Assembly (NCBI GenBank): GCA_964371655.1
Contig: CAYJOD010000015.1
Coordinates: 1 to 64,000, forward strand
Length of the DNA: 64,000 bases
Direction of reading: 5' to 3'
Source: CAZGSN01 sp964371655
Lineage (GTDB): Bacteria; Desulfobacterota; Binatia; HRBIN30
In this document: positions 36,060 to 45,485 of the stretch, in pieces
Position numbering within the stretch: the stretch's first letter is position 1
Layout: each line of letters starts with the position of its first letter
Notes under the pieces: generated by a model
The model's input: the letters and a program-made list of their open reading frames with translations, nothing else
The model's database searches: none
What the model was told of the DNA's origin: nothing
Translations under genes and position numbers: made by a program

Positions 36060-36130
36060 GTCGTTCCTCCTTTTGTTGTCGGAGCTCGATCTCCGGCCCC
36101 CGGTTTCCAATTCAACGTTTGCATTCATCC

Positions 36131-36195
36131 GACGGCCCTCACCCTAACCCTCTCCCGCGCCGGAATTGGCGCGGGCGAGGGGAGCTTGCCTTGCG
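36131..36195. repeat. Dispersed CCCTCACCCTAACCCTC palindrome
   Basis: CCCTCACCCTAACCCTCTCC is followed by a CCGCGCC / GGCGCGG stem and GAGGGGAGCTTGCCTTG. It is the same family as 14571-14632. A short CTCCGCGTCTCCGCGTC word follows at about 36250. Confidence 0.75.
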
Positions 36196-36278
36196 GCTCA
36201 ACTGGTTTTCCGTCTTTCATTTCTCCCGGTTCGGCCCCGCCTGTTGGCCTCTCTCCGCGTCTCCGCGTCTGCGCGTCT

Positions 36279-37505
36279 TCATTGACTTGCCCCTTCCATG
36301 CCCTCGAGCAGCTGCGGCAGGTACCAGATCTGCTGGTCTGTGGCGGTCTCCCCCGGCTCCAGATAGGGAGTCCCGTCCTGCAGGTTGATTGGGCCGCGGA
36401 GCGCGATCGCCCCCGATGCCAACCCGTCGACGAATTGATCCAGGGTGGCCGCCCATGCGGCGGTCAGGGCCGGACCGTTCACCCAGCCGACATGGGTGCG
36501 GTCGCGGTCGCTCAGATCCTGCCAGTAGGGTGCGCTCCACTTCCACGACTGCTGCCAGGTTCCGTTCTGAACCTCTCTGGCGGTCTCCAGGTACGCTGGC
36601 CCCCAGTTGAAGAAGGGCACGCCGAGGCAGGCGGTGGGGGCGGCGCTGCACGCATCCACGAAGTCGTAAGGAGTGGCCCACACCTTCTCGCCGTCGGCGG
36701 CGCGCTGCCCGGCCACCTCGATGGCTTCGGGAGTGTCGATGCCGCTGAGCACGACGTCGGCACCAGCGTCGAAGAAGCCGTTGGCGACCTGTCGCGGATC
36801 GAGTGTGACGCCTGGAATGTGGAACCAGAAACCGATCCAGGTCACGGTGAACCGCAAGCTCGCTGGACCGTGTCCGCGAATGGTCTCGTAGCAATACTGC
36901 GCGCCCAGAAAGGCGGACGCCGCGATGCGCCGCGTCTCGAAGTTGATCAGTGGTCCAACGTAGCCCAGCTTGCCAGTCTCAGTGGCCAGCGCCGCCGCGC
37001 AGCCGGCGATCGCCACCATGTGTTCGACGCGGCCCATGAGGTTGCCTTCGTTGGGCGGCGCCTTGCCGGCGTCGTGTCCCTGCGCCCACGCGTCGTCACC
37101 GGAGACGGAGATGAACGTGATCCCCGGATACTTGCGGGCAACCGTGTTGGTGTCTTCTTCAAACTCGTCTGAGGTGGTGAAGATGAGTCGCGCGCCGCGG
37201 CGCACCATGTCGTCGACCACCGACTCGACTGAGGACTCCGGGTGATCGGTGGTATTGAGGGATTCGAAGAGCAGCAGGTGCGATCCGGGGAGCTTCGCCT
37301 GCACGTACTGCGCACCTTCGTAATGAGCCTGACTCCAACCGTGGTCGTTCTTCGGACCAACCAGGACCACCCCGAAGGTCATCCCCTGGGTATCCGGATC
37401 ATCGTCGCCGCAGGCGCTCGTGAGGCATGCGAGGCCAATACACGTCGCCAGCAGCAGAGCGCAACGCGCCAAAGCCCTCGATCTGTTTCGTAGGAATGCG
37501 TTCAT
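36279..37505 (-). CDS. BMP-family substrate-binding lipoprotein
   Basis: A 408-aa lipoprotein of the Bmp/Med (PnrA-like) periplasmic binding family. Members bind purine nucleosides or related ligands for ABC transporters or act as sensors. A signal with lipobox-like LTSAC (Cys32) is followed by FGVVLVGPKNDHGWSQAHYEGA, the hallmark N-terminal strand-loop. FESLNTTDHPES, ITFISVSGDD, KLGYVGPL and GADVVLSGIDTPEAIEVAG follow. No permease or ATPase gene is adjacent, so it may be an orphan binding protein. The ATG has GGGGAGGAG upstream. Gene neighbours are secreted proteins of unrelated families. Confidence 0.88.
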   Translation of the reverse strand: MNAFLRNRSRALARCALLLATCIGLACLTSACGDDDPDTQGMTFGVVLVGPKNDHGWSQAHYEGAQYVQAKLPGSHLLLFESLNTTDHPESSVESVVDDMVRRGARLIFTTSDEFEEDTNTVARKYPGITFISVSGDDAWAQGHDAGKAPPNEGNLMGRVEHMVAIAGCAAALATETGKLGYVGPLINFETRRIAASAFLGAQYCYETIRGHGPASLRFTVTWIGFWFHIPGVTLDPRQVANGFFDAGADVVLSGIDTPEAIEVAGQRAADGEKVWATPYDFVDACSAAPTACLGVPFFNWGPAYLETAREVQNGTWQQSWKWSAPYWQDLSDRDRTHVGWVNGPALTAAWAATLDQFVDGLASGAIALRGPINLQDGTPYLEPGETATDQQIWYLPQLLEGMEGASQ

Positions 37506-37563
37506 CTTCCGCTCCTCCCCTCAGCCTGGGCCCAGCGACTCAGGGCGCCGGTCGCCGTCCGGC

Positions 37564-38928
37564 CTACGGACACAGCGCGCCGTTGCAGAGATTTCCGCCG
37601 GTGTTCTTGCCCCCGCCGCTGATCACTGTCGTGGGTGAGCCGAGCAGTGTGTTGTTGCTGTAGGCGCTGAGGCTATCCACGTAGAGGTCAGCCGTGCCGC
37701 TCGACTTGTTGAACGTGAGCGTGTTGCCGATGACGGCCCCCTTGCTGCACGCGATGCCTTCCTGATGATTGTTGTAGGTCGAGTTGCCGCGAATGGTGCA
37801 GGCGCCGCTGTCACAAGAGATGCCGCGTCCCTGGTTGGAGCTAGCCGTATTGTTCTCCACCGTACAGTAGACGCACGAGACGCCATTGTCCTGATTGCTG
37901 CGCGTCGCATTGCCGATGACGCTACAGTACGCGCAGGAGATGCCGGACCCGGAGCCCGAGGCGATGCCGTTCGAGAACACAGTGTTGTCTCGAATCACAC
38001 CGGTCTCGCCCAGCTCGATGCCGGTGCCGGCATTTCCGCTCACGGAGTTGTCGCGAATCACCATGTCTCGCCACGCCGAGATTCCTCCCTCTCCACCGCC
38101 GGCGCTGCCGTTGGCTGTCAGCGTGCAGCCGCTGACCAGCCCATGGCTGCTGAGCAGGATGCCGTACCCGGCGCAGCCATGTACCTTCACCCCCTCCACG
38201 ATCGCATCGTCGTGGAGCGAGACACCGTAGTAGCCCATTCCCGCGATCGTGCCGTTCATCACCTTGATGCGGTCGTTGTCGGAGGAGATCCCAGACCCGG
38301 ACCCTCCACCCGGACTGCAGGCCGCCGGGCATCCGCTCACGGGCCCGAGGATGGCGAAGCCGTTCAGATCGAGCGTCACGTTGTCCGCGGTGATCGCGAT
38401 CGCTGTCACGTTCTGCGGGTTCGCTTCGCCGCTGACGTCGAGGTTGCCCATGAGCCGGTAGCTTCCGGCGCGGCTGATGGTGACGGGGAACCCGGCGGTA
38501 TCACCCGGAGAAACGCCGCCGGCCTTGGCGCGCACCTGGTCGATCAGGACGACGCCGTTCTCATTCAGATCGCGAAGCTTCGCTGTGCACCCGGGAACGA
38601 ACGCCGCGCACACGCCATCGGTGCTGCCGTCGTTGAGATAGACCGTGCAACTTGCGGGTGGGGTGCGGCCCGCATCGGTGCTCGGATCCGCAAGCTGACA
38701 CTTCGCGAGCTTGCCGCTGGCGGCGCAGGTTGCGGCGTTGAAGAAGGCGGAGGCAACCGTATCCGCGGCGTACCCCCACAGCGGTGTCCCGACGAGGCTC
38801 GCCGCGTTGACTTGAATGATCCCCGTCTTCTTTTCCGTTTTGACGCTGCAGTTCTGTAAGGCGTACGCGGCCGAGGTTGAGATGATGGTCATCGCTACCA
38901 GTGCACACGCGGTGGTGATTGCTTTCAT
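37564..38928 (-). CDS. Secreted right-handed parallel beta-helix protein
   Basis: A 454-aa exported protein: signal MKAITTACALVAMTIISTSAAYA, a Cys-containing N-domain to about residue 140, then about 250 residues of pectate-lyase-like beta-helix (NosD/PbH1-type). These contain short repeats of the kind GVSCVYCTVENNTASSNQGRGISC, with regular Asn ladders and Cys pairs. A C-terminal NGALCP follows. The ATG follows AAGGAGGAAACA. Such folds bind or cleave polysaccharides, but I see no catalytic motif, so a binding or adhesive role is equally possible. Confidence 0.83.
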   Translation of the reverse strand: MKAITTACALVAMTIISTSAAYALQNCSVKTEKKTGIIQVNAASLVGTPLWGYAADTVASAFFNAATCAASGKLAKCQLADPSTDAGRTPPASCTVYLNDGSTDGVCAAFVPGCTAKLRDLNENGVVLIDQVRAKAGGVSPGDTAGFPVTISRAGSYRLMGNLDVSGEANPQNVTAIAITADNVTLDLNGFAILGPVSGCPAACSPGGGSGSGISSDNDRIKVMNGTIAGMGYYGVSLHDDAIVEGVKVHGCAGYGILLSSHGLVSGCTLTANGSAGGGEGGISAWRDMVIRDNSVSGNAGTGIELGETGVIRDNTVFSNGIASGSGSGISCAYCSVIGNATRSNQDNGVSCVYCTVENNTASSNQGRGISCDSGACTIRGNSTYNNHQEGIACSKGAVIGNTLTFNKSSGTADLYVDSLSAYSNNTLLGSPTTVISGGGKNTGGNLCNGALCP

Positions 38929-38970
38929 TGTTTCCTCCTTGGTGTGATGGATCGCGAATCCTTTGCGGCA

Positions 38971-39022
38971 GAAGGGGACAGGCCCCTTGCCAGTCCGGAA
39001 TGTCAGGGGGCCTGTCCCCCTC
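38971..39022. repeat. AGGGGACAGGCCCC inverted repeat, second copy
   Basis: GAAGGGGACAGGCCCCTT pairs with AGGGGGCCTGTCCCCCT across a short loop. It lies between two secreted-protein genes, as at 34313-34362. Confidence 0.8.
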
Positions 39023-39030
39023 GCGCCCCG

Positions 39031-41508
39031 CTACGGTGCCGGTGCCACCCCCAGGACGTCGGTCGGGATGCACACCATCTCCTGCTTCTTGGTGTCCAGC
39101 ACCGTCGGATTCGGGAACTGATTGCCCGGCGTCGTGTAGACCGGGTTGCCGCTCTTTACCGTGTGCGCGGCGTGCTTCGATTGCTTCGGGTCGACGGAGG
39201 CGCCGACGGAAGCACCTGCCAAGGTCGCGGCACTGGTGCTGCTGAACGCGCCGGCCAGCTTGAGGCCGTAACACAGCAGGCTTTGCGTCGCGCCTGCCGT
39301 GGAGCCATCGATGACCGCAGTGGTTTCGCGCGGCAGCTCCACGGCGCTCTTGTTCATCGGGTTGCACAGCTCTTTGGGATTCTTCAGATCGAACAGACAC
39401 ATCCCCGCTACCGCCGTCCCGTCGAAGCTGGGGTTGCCGGCCGCGTTCAGCGCGCAGTCGTCGAACTGATCCTTAAAGAACGCCTGCAGGTCGGCGGCGA
39501 ACTTGCCGTTCGGCGTCTGCGTCGTGACATCCGCGGTTGGCTTCACCTGGTAACAAACGAAGTGCGTCGCATCGCTAGGCGCCGCCGGGGGCGCCGTCAG
39601 GCTCTTGGCCGCCGGCAGCAGCAGGGCGCTGACCTTCTTCGACTGCACGTTGACGGTTCCGAACTGGTTGGTGAGCTGCCAGACGCGCGGGACATGTTTG
39701 GGCGGCTTGTTGAACGAGCCGTCCGGATTGGCCGCGCCCACCGACTCCTTGCTCGACTTCATCTGGTAGCGCAGGTAGTGAAGGGCCGGATTCTCCGGGC
39801 CGCCCTCGGTGTTCTTAGCGGCCGGGTTGAGTAGGCTCTGCGCCTTCTTGACCTCGAAGTTCTCCGGGTCGTCGGCATCGGCGTCGTCGAGCTGCACATC
39901 ATCGACCGTGATGACCCAGCCCTTCGGAAACACGTTGTTCGGGATCTCGACTCCGGCAGCGTCCTTCTTCGGTGCAGCCACCTTGTAGGCCACATAGTGG
40001 TCGACCGGCGGCTCGATCTGACAACTTGCGTCGCAGCCATCACCGGGAGTGGTGTTGCCGTCGTCGCAGGTCTCGCCTGGCTCCACGATGGTATTGCCGC
40101 AGATCGCCAGCGCCCAGAGCTCGGTCTCGGTCGCGGGCTCCGCAGCGGTGAAGAAGAGCGTGGCACCCGCTGCCGTCAACTGCCGGGGATCTGACGAAGT
40201 GGTCCCGGGCCAACTGTCGGCGAGCATAACGGTACCGGCCTCTGTCCCGTCCGTCGTCCACAGCTCATATCCGTGCGTCCCGTCCTCGGCGCTGAAATAA
40301 AGGGTGCCGTTCACGGCGGTAAGGTCCCAGGGGGAAGAGTCCGCGGCGCCGGGGTTGATGTCCTTGACCAGCACGGTGCCGGCTGCGGTGCCGTCGCTCT
40401 TCCAGAGCTCCCATCCGTTCGTCCCGTCGTCGGCGATGAAATACAGGGTGCCGCCCACCGCGGTAAAGTAATCAGGCCACGAGTCCGCGCCGGGGTTGAT
40501 GTCTTTGACCAGGACGGTGCCGGCCTCGGTTCCGTCGCTCTTCCAAAGCTCGTAGCCGTTCGTCCCATCGTCCGCAGCGAAGTACAGCGTGCCGCCCATC
40601 GCGGCGAGACCGTACGGCGCCGAGCCCGAGGCGCCGGGCCAGATGTCTTTCACCAGAACGGTGCCGGCGGTGCTGCCGTCACTCTTCCACAGCTCGTCGC
40701 CGTTGGTCGCCGTGCGGGCCTGGAAATACAGGGTGCTGCCGACGACGGTGAGATACCCGAGATAGGCGTCCGCGGAGCCGGGGTTGATGTTCTTGACCAT
40801 CACCGTACCCGCGCTGGTTCCGTCGCTCTTCCACAGCTCGGCACCGTTGGTCCCATCACGGCCCTGGAAATACAGCGTGCTGCCCATGGCGGTGAGATGG
40901 TCGGGGGAGGCGCTCGAGACACCGGGCCGGATGTCCTTGACCAGCACGGTGCCGGCTGCGGTGCCGTCGCTCTTCCACAGCTCGAGGCCGGTGATTCCAT
41001 CGTTTGCGTTGAGGTACAGCGTGCCACCCACGGCGGTGAGCTCGGAAAGGTTAGAGCCAGCGGCGCCGGGCAGGATATCCTTGACCAGGACGGTGCCGGC
41101 CGCCGTCCCATCGCTCTTCCACAGCTCAGCGCCGTTGCTTCCATTATTGGCAGCGAAACAAGCCGTGCTGCCCACCGCAGTGAGTCCGGAAACCGCGGAG
41201 CTACCAACGCCAGGGTTGATATCCTTGACCAGGACGGTGCCGTCTGCTGTCCCATCGCTCTTCCACAGCTCAGCGCCGTTGGTCCCATCGTCGGCGCTGA
41301 AATAAAGAGTGCTGCCGACGCTGGCGAGCGGGAAGGGGGAGGAGGCCACAGTACCGGGGTTGATGTCCTTGACCAGGTAGGGCACTGCCGCGCCCCATGC
41401 ATGACCCGGCGCGAGTAGCACGCCGATGGCCCCGAGCACGGCGGCCACAACCCACGCCCGCTTCTCGCGGCCGTGGTGCCAGATGTCTCTCGTATGTCGT
41501 CGGTTCAT
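39031..41508 (-). CDS. Secreted ELWxxDGT repeat protein with DUF4215-like and DUF7450-like C-terminal modules
   Basis: An 825-aa exoprotein. A signal/anchor (about 25-45) precedes eight ELWKSDGT repeats of about 48 aa (roughly residues 45-470). A Cys-rich segment CGNTIVEPGETCDDGNTTPGDGC near 475-500 matches the DUF4215 pattern. The last ~310 residues begin YVAYKVAAPKKDAAG and run through PNNVFPKGWVITVDD, SDATHFVCYQVKP and TKKQEMVCIPTDVLGV, a module I recall as DUF7450-like. The same module ends the proteins at 41722 and 47097. The ATG has AAAAGGGGAG upstream. Likely surface or secreted binding protein; ligand unknown. Confidence 0.83.
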   Translation of the reverse strand: MNRRHTRDIWHHGREKRAWVVAAVLGAIGVLLAPGHAWGAAVPYLVKDINPGTVASSPFPLASVGSTLYFSADDGTNGAELWKSDGTADGTVLVKDINPGVGSSAVSGLTAVGSTACFAANNGSNGAELWKSDGTAAGTVLVKDILPGAAGSNLSELTAVGGTLYLNANDGITGLELWKSDGTAAGTVLVKDIRPGVSSASPDHLTAMGSTLYFQGRDGTNGAELWKSDGTSAGTVMVKNINPGSADAYLGYLTVVGSTLYFQARTATNGDELWKSDGSTAGTVLVKDIWPGASGSAPYGLAAMGGTLYFAADDGTNGYELWKSDGTEAGTVLVKDINPGADSWPDYFTAVGGTLYFIADDGTNGWELWKSDGTAAGTVLVKDINPGAADSSPWDLTAVNGTLYFSAEDGTHGYELWTTDGTEAGTVMLADSWPGTTSSDPRQLTAAGATLFFTAAEPATETELWALAICGNTIVEPGETCDDGNTTPGDGCDASCQIEPPVDHYVAYKVAAPKKDAAGVEIPNNVFPKGWVITVDDVQLDDADADDPENFEVKKAQSLLNPAAKNTEGGPENPALHYLRYQMKSSKESVGAANPDGSFNKPPKHVPRVWQLTNQFGTVNVQSKKVSALLLPAAKSLTAPPAAPSDATHFVCYQVKPTADVTTQTPNGKFAADLQAFFKDQFDDCALNAAGNPSFDGTAVAGMCLFDLKNPKELCNPMNKSAVELPRETTAVIDGSTAGATQSLLCYGLKLAGAFSSTSAATLAGASVGASVDPKQSKHAAHTVKSGNPVYTTPGNQFPNPTVLDTKKQEMVCIPTDVLGVAPAP

Positions 41509-41643
41509 TTTCTTCTCCCCTTTTCTTCCCGCGCCAGCTGCGCTGCGTCAGGCTGCCGGACGCTGGATCTGCAAAACGTGGGACGCGACCAGCCGCCTAC
41601 GAGACTTCCGGTGCGACGGGTGCGCGAGTTTCGTGCCGCCTGG

Positions 41644-41700
41644 TAGGGCCGGCTATGCCGGCCGTGTTTTCCACCCGGCCGGCCGGTACAACCGGCCCTA
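41644..41700. repeat. TAGGGCCGG inverted repeat
   Basis: TAGGGCCGGCTATGCCGGCC at 41644 faces GGCCGGCCGGTACAACCGGC and CCGGCCCTA near 41700. A perfect 20-bp version is at 61198-61264. Confidence 0.75.
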
Positions 41701-41721
41701 CGCGATTCTATCGACAGCCCT

Positions 41722-44700
41722 CTATGGCGCCGGGGTCACCCCCAGCACGTCGGTCGGGACGCAAATCATCTCCTGTTTCTTCGTGTTGAGTACGGTCGGA
41801 TTCGGGAACTGGTTGCCCGGCGTCGTGTAGACCGGGTTGCCGTCCTTCACCGTGTGCGCCGCGTGCTTCGATTGCTTCGGGTCGACGGAGTCGCCGACGG
41901 AAACACCCGCCAAGGTCGCGGTGCTGGTGCTGGTGAAATCGCCGGCCAGCTTGACGCCGTAACACAGCAGGCTCTGCGTCGCGCTTGCCGTGGAGCCATC
42001 GATGACCGCAGTGGTCTCGCGCGGCAGCTCGACGGCGCTCTTGTTCATCGGGTTGCACAGCTCCTTGGGTTGTTTCAGATCGAAGAGGCACATCCCTGCA
42101 ACCGCCGTCCCGTCGAAGCTGGGGTTGCCGGACTCGTTAACTGCGCAGTCGTCGAACTGATCCGCGAAGAAGGCCTGCACGTCGGCGGCGAACTTGCCGT
42201 TCGGCGTCTGCGCGCTGATCTCCTGTGTCGGCTTCACCTGGTAACAAACGAAGTGGGTCGCATCGTTGGGTTCCGCCGGAGGTGCCGTCAGACTCTTGGC
42301 CGCCGGCAGCAGCAGGGCGCTCACCTTCTTCGACTGTACGTTGATCGTCCCGAACTGGTTGCTGAGCTGCCACACGCGCGCGATATGCTTCGGCGGCTTG
42401 TCGTAGGAGCCGTCGGGATTGGCCGCGCCCACGGTCTCCTTGCCCGACTTCATCTGGTAGCGCAGGTAGTGAAGGTCCGGATCCTCTGGGCCGCCCTCGT
42501 TGTTCTTCGCGGCCGGGTTGAGCAGGCTCTGCGCCTTCTTGACCTCGAAGTTCTCCGGGTCGTCGGCAGCGGCGTTGTCGAGGATCACGTCGTCCACCGT
42601 GATGACCCAGCCCTTCGGAAATACGTTGTTGGGGATCTCGACTCCGGCAGCGTCCTTCTTCGGAGCAGCCGCCTTGTAGGTCAGGTAGTCATCCAGCCCG
42701 ACCCTCAGCGCCCAGAGCTCCTCACCGGTAGAGACCTCGTCGGCGCGGAAAAAGAGCCGCGCGCCCACTTGCGTCAGTACACTCGGGCCTGCCGAGGCCT
42801 GCCCAGGCCCCATGTCTTGGACCAGGACGGTGCCGGCGGCGGTCCCGTCGCTCTTCCACAGCTCAGAGCCGTTGGTCCCGTCGTTCGCCCGGAAGTACAG
42901 CGTGTCGCCCACGGCGGCGAGGTAGGCGAGATCGGCACCTCCGGTACCGGGCCAGATGTCCTTCACCAGGACGGTGCCGGCGGCGGTCCCGTCGCTCTTC
43001 CACAGCTCCTCGCCGTTGGTCCCGTCGTTTGCCTGGAAGTACAGCGTGTCGCCCACAGCGGTGAGGTAGCCGGGATCGGCGCTTCCAGTACCGGGTCGAA
43101 TGTCCTTGACCAGGACGGTGCCGGCGGCGGTCCCGTCACTCTTCCACAGCTCGTACCCGTTGCTCCCGTCGTCCGCCGCAAAATACAGCGTGCCGCCCAC
43201 ATCTATGAGCGCGTACGGGTAGGACCCGTCGGCGCCGGGGTAGATGTCCTTGACCAGGACGGTACCGGCGGCTGTCCCATCGCTCTTCCACAGCTCGTAG
43301 CTGTTGGTCCCGTCGTCCGCCTGGAAGTACAGTGTGCCGCCCACATTCGTGAGCTCGTATGGGTAGGACCCGTCGGCGCCGGGGTAGATGTCCTTGACCA
43401 CGACGGTGCCGGCGGCGGTCCCGTCACTCTTCCACAGCTCGTAGCCGTTGCTCCCGTCGTCTGCCTGGAAGTACAGGGTGCCGCCCACGGCGGTGAGCTC
43501 GTACGAGTAGGACCCGTCGGCGCCGGGGTAGATGTCCTTGACCAGGACGGTGCCGGCGGCGGTCCCGTCGCTCTTCCACAGCTCAGAGCCGTTGGTCCCC
43601 TCGTCCGCCCGGAAGTACAGGGTGCCGCCCACGGCGGTGAGAGATTCAGGGTAAGATCCGTCGACGCCGGGGTAGATGTCCTTGACCAGGACGGTGCCGG
43701 CAGCGGTCCCGTCGCTCTTCCACAGCTCAGAGCCGTTGGTCCCCTCGTCCGCCCGGAAGTACAGCGTGCCGCCCACAGCGGTAAGGTCGTAGGGGTCGGA
43801 ATCCGCAGAGGCCGCGTAGATGTCCTTGACCAGGACGGTGCCGGCAGCGGAGCCGTCGCTCTTCCACAACTCCTCGCCGTTGGTCTGGTCCGCTGCCGTG
43901 AAGTACAGCGTGCCGCCCATAGCGGTAAGGTCGTAGGGGCCGGAATCCGCAGAGCCCGCGTAGACGTCCTTGACCAGGACAGTGCCGGCGGCGGTGCCGT
44001 CGCTCTTCCACAGCTCGTAGCCGTTGGTTCCGTCGTTCGCCTGGAAGTACAGCGTGCCGCCCCCGGGTGCGAGATGGTTGGGGTTGGACGAATCCGCGCC
44101 GGGCCGGATGTCCTTGACCAGGACGGTGCCGGCGGCGGTCCCGTCGCTCTTCCACAGCTCAGAGCCGTTGCTTCCTTCGTCCGCGTGGAGGTACAGCGTG
44201 CCGCCCACGGCTGTGAGATAGTAGGGGTTGGCATCCCCGCCGGGGTTGATGTCCTTGACCAGGACGGTGCCGGCAGCTGTCCCGTCGCTCTTCCACAGCT
44301 CAAAGCCGTTGGTCCCGTCGTCCGCCGCGAAGTACAGCGTGCCGCCGGCATCCGCGAAGTACTCTGGGTTCGAATCGCCGCTGGGGTTGATGTCCTTGAC
44401 CAGGACGGTGCCGACGGCGGTCCCGTCGCTCTTCCAGAGCTCGCTGCCGTTGGTCGCGTCGCGGGCCCGGAAATACAGCACGCCGCCCACGGCAATGAGG
44501 TCTATGGGGTAGGAGTGGCTGGAACCTGCGTAGATGTCCTTGACCAGGACGGTGCCGGCGGCGGTCCCGTCACTCTTCCACAGCTCGTAGCCGTTGGTTC
44601 CGTCGTTCGCCCGGAAGTACAGCGTGCCGCCCACAGCGGTAAGGTCGTAGGCGTCGGAATCCGCCGTGCCCGCGTAGATGTCCTTGACCAGGACGGTGCC

Positions 44701-45393
44701 AGCTGCGGTTCCGTCGCTCTTCCAGAGCTCGCTGCCGTTGGTCGCGTCGCTGGCCCGGAAATACAGCAAGCCGCCCACGGCAATGAGGTCCGCAGGGTAG
44801 GAGCCGCTGGAACCGGCGTAGATGTCCGTTACCAGGATGGTGCCGGCCTCGGTTCCGTCGCTCTTCCAGAGCTCGTGGCCGTTCGTCCCTTCGTTAGCCG
44901 AGAAGTACAGGGTGCCACCCACGGCGGTAAGGCTTCCCGGCGAGGAACTGGCGGCGCCGGGATTGATGTCTTTGACCATGACGGTGCCGGCCACCGTCCC
45001 GTCGCTCTTCCACAGCTCGTGGCCGTTGGTCGCGTCGCTTGCCCGGAAATACAGCACGGCGCCCACGGCGGTGAGGTTTCCGAGGGTGGAGCTGCCCGAG
45101 CCAGGGTCGAAGTCCTTGAGCATGATAGTGCCGGCGGCTGTCCCGTCTGTCTTCCACAGCTCGGTTCCCTCATCGCCCGTCCCGTCGGCGGCGAAGAAGG
45201 TCGTGCCGCCGATGGTGACGAAAGAGTCGGGGTATGAGGAAACGTCTGCGCCGCTGGTGTTGATGTCGCGCACCAGGTACGGCGTGCGTCCGGCGCGGGC
45301 GGTGCCCGGTCCGAGCAGGACGCCGATGGTCCCCGCGACAGCCAGCATCCGTGTCGCCAGGGCAACTGTGGTCCACAATGTCGTTCGCTTCAT
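41722..45393 (-). CDS. Secreted ELWxxDGT repeat protein (17 repeats) with DUF7450-like C-terminus
   Basis: A 1223-aa exoprotein. A signal peptide (about 1-35, MKRTTLWTTVALATRMLAVAG) precedes 17 ELWKSDGT repeats of about 48 aa, many nearly identical (KDIYPGADGSYPY occurs repeatedly). The ~320-aa C-terminal module is shared with 39031 (YLTYKAAAPKKDAAG to TDVLGVTPAP). It lacks the DUF4215 insert. The ATG at 45393 has GGAGGG upstream. The longer frame that reads upstream overlaps the 45486 gene and is rejected. The repeat copy number is much larger than in 39031, suggesting array expansion by unequal recombination. Confidence 0.85.
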   Translation of the reverse strand: MKRTTLWTTVALATRMLAVAGTIGVLLGPGTARAGRTPYLVRDINTSGADVSSYPDSFVTIGGTTFFAADGTGDEGTELWKTDGTAAGTIMLKDFDPGSGSSTLGNLTAVGAVLYFRASDATNGHELWKSDGTVAGTVMVKDINPGAASSSPGSLTAVGGTLYFSANEGTNGHELWKSDGTEAGTILVTDIYAGSSGSYPADLIAVGGLLYFRASDATNGSELWKSDGTAAGTVLVKDIYAGTADSDAYDLTAVGGTLYFRANDGTNGYELWKSDGTAAGTVLVKDIYAGSSHSYPIDLIAVGGVLYFRARDATNGSELWKSDGTAVGTVLVKDINPSGDSNPEYFADAGGTLYFAADDGTNGFELWKSDGTAAGTVLVKDINPGGDANPYYLTAVGGTLYLHADEGSNGSELWKSDGTAAGTVLVKDIRPGADSSNPNHLAPGGGTLYFQANDGTNGYELWKSDGTAAGTVLVKDVYAGSADSGPYDLTAMGGTLYFTAADQTNGEELWKSDGSAAGTVLVKDIYAASADSDPYDLTAVGGTLYFRADEGTNGSELWKSDGTAAGTVLVKDIYPGVDGSYPESLTAVGGTLYFRADEGTNGSELWKSDGTAAGTVLVKDIYPGADGSYSYELTAVGGTLYFQADDGSNGYELWKSDGTAAGTVVVKDIYPGADGSYPYELTNVGGTLYFQADDGTNSYELWKSDGTAAGTVLVKDIYPGADGSYPYALIDVGGTLYFAADDGSNGYELWKSDGTAAGTVLVKDIRPGTGSADPGYLTAVGDTLYFQANDGTNGEELWKSDGTAAGTVLVKDIWPGTGGADLAYLAAVGDTLYFRANDGTNGSELWKSDGTAAGTVLVQDMGPGQASAGPSVLTQVGARLFFRADEVSTGEELWALRVGLDDYLTYKAAAPKKDAAGVEIPNNVFPKGWVITVDDVILDNAAADDPENFEVKKAQSLLNPAAKNNEGGPEDPDLHYLRYQMKSGKETVGAANPDGSYDKPPKHIARVWQLSNQFGTINVQSKKVSALLLPAAKSLTAPPAEPNDATHFVCYQVKPTQEISAQTPNGKFAADVQAFFADQFDDCAVNESGNPSFDGTAVAGMCLFDLKQPKELCNPMNKSAVELPRETTAVIDGSTASATQSLLCYGVKLAGDFTSTSTATLAGVSVGDSVDPKQSKHAAHTVKDGNPVYTTPGNQFPNPTVLNTKKQEMICVPTDVLGVTPAP
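42690..45270 (-). repeat. ELWxxDGT tandem repeat array
   Basis: About 17 copies of a roughly 144-bp unit within the 41722 gene. A shorter array of eight copies is at 40090-41370 in the 39031 gene. Confidence 0.85.
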
Positions 45394-45485
45394 CGCTCTT
45401 CCCTCCATCAAAGGTTGTGGTGCTGATTCCGTCCGACCCTCTGCCTGTGCCGCTGCCTGTGCCTTTGCCTGTACGCGGGCGCGCA

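Noticed and set aside
42690..45270. Regular tandem repeats considered as a CRISPR array
   Set aside because: Units are 144 bp, in frame and protein-coding, with no short conserved repeats separated by unique spacers.
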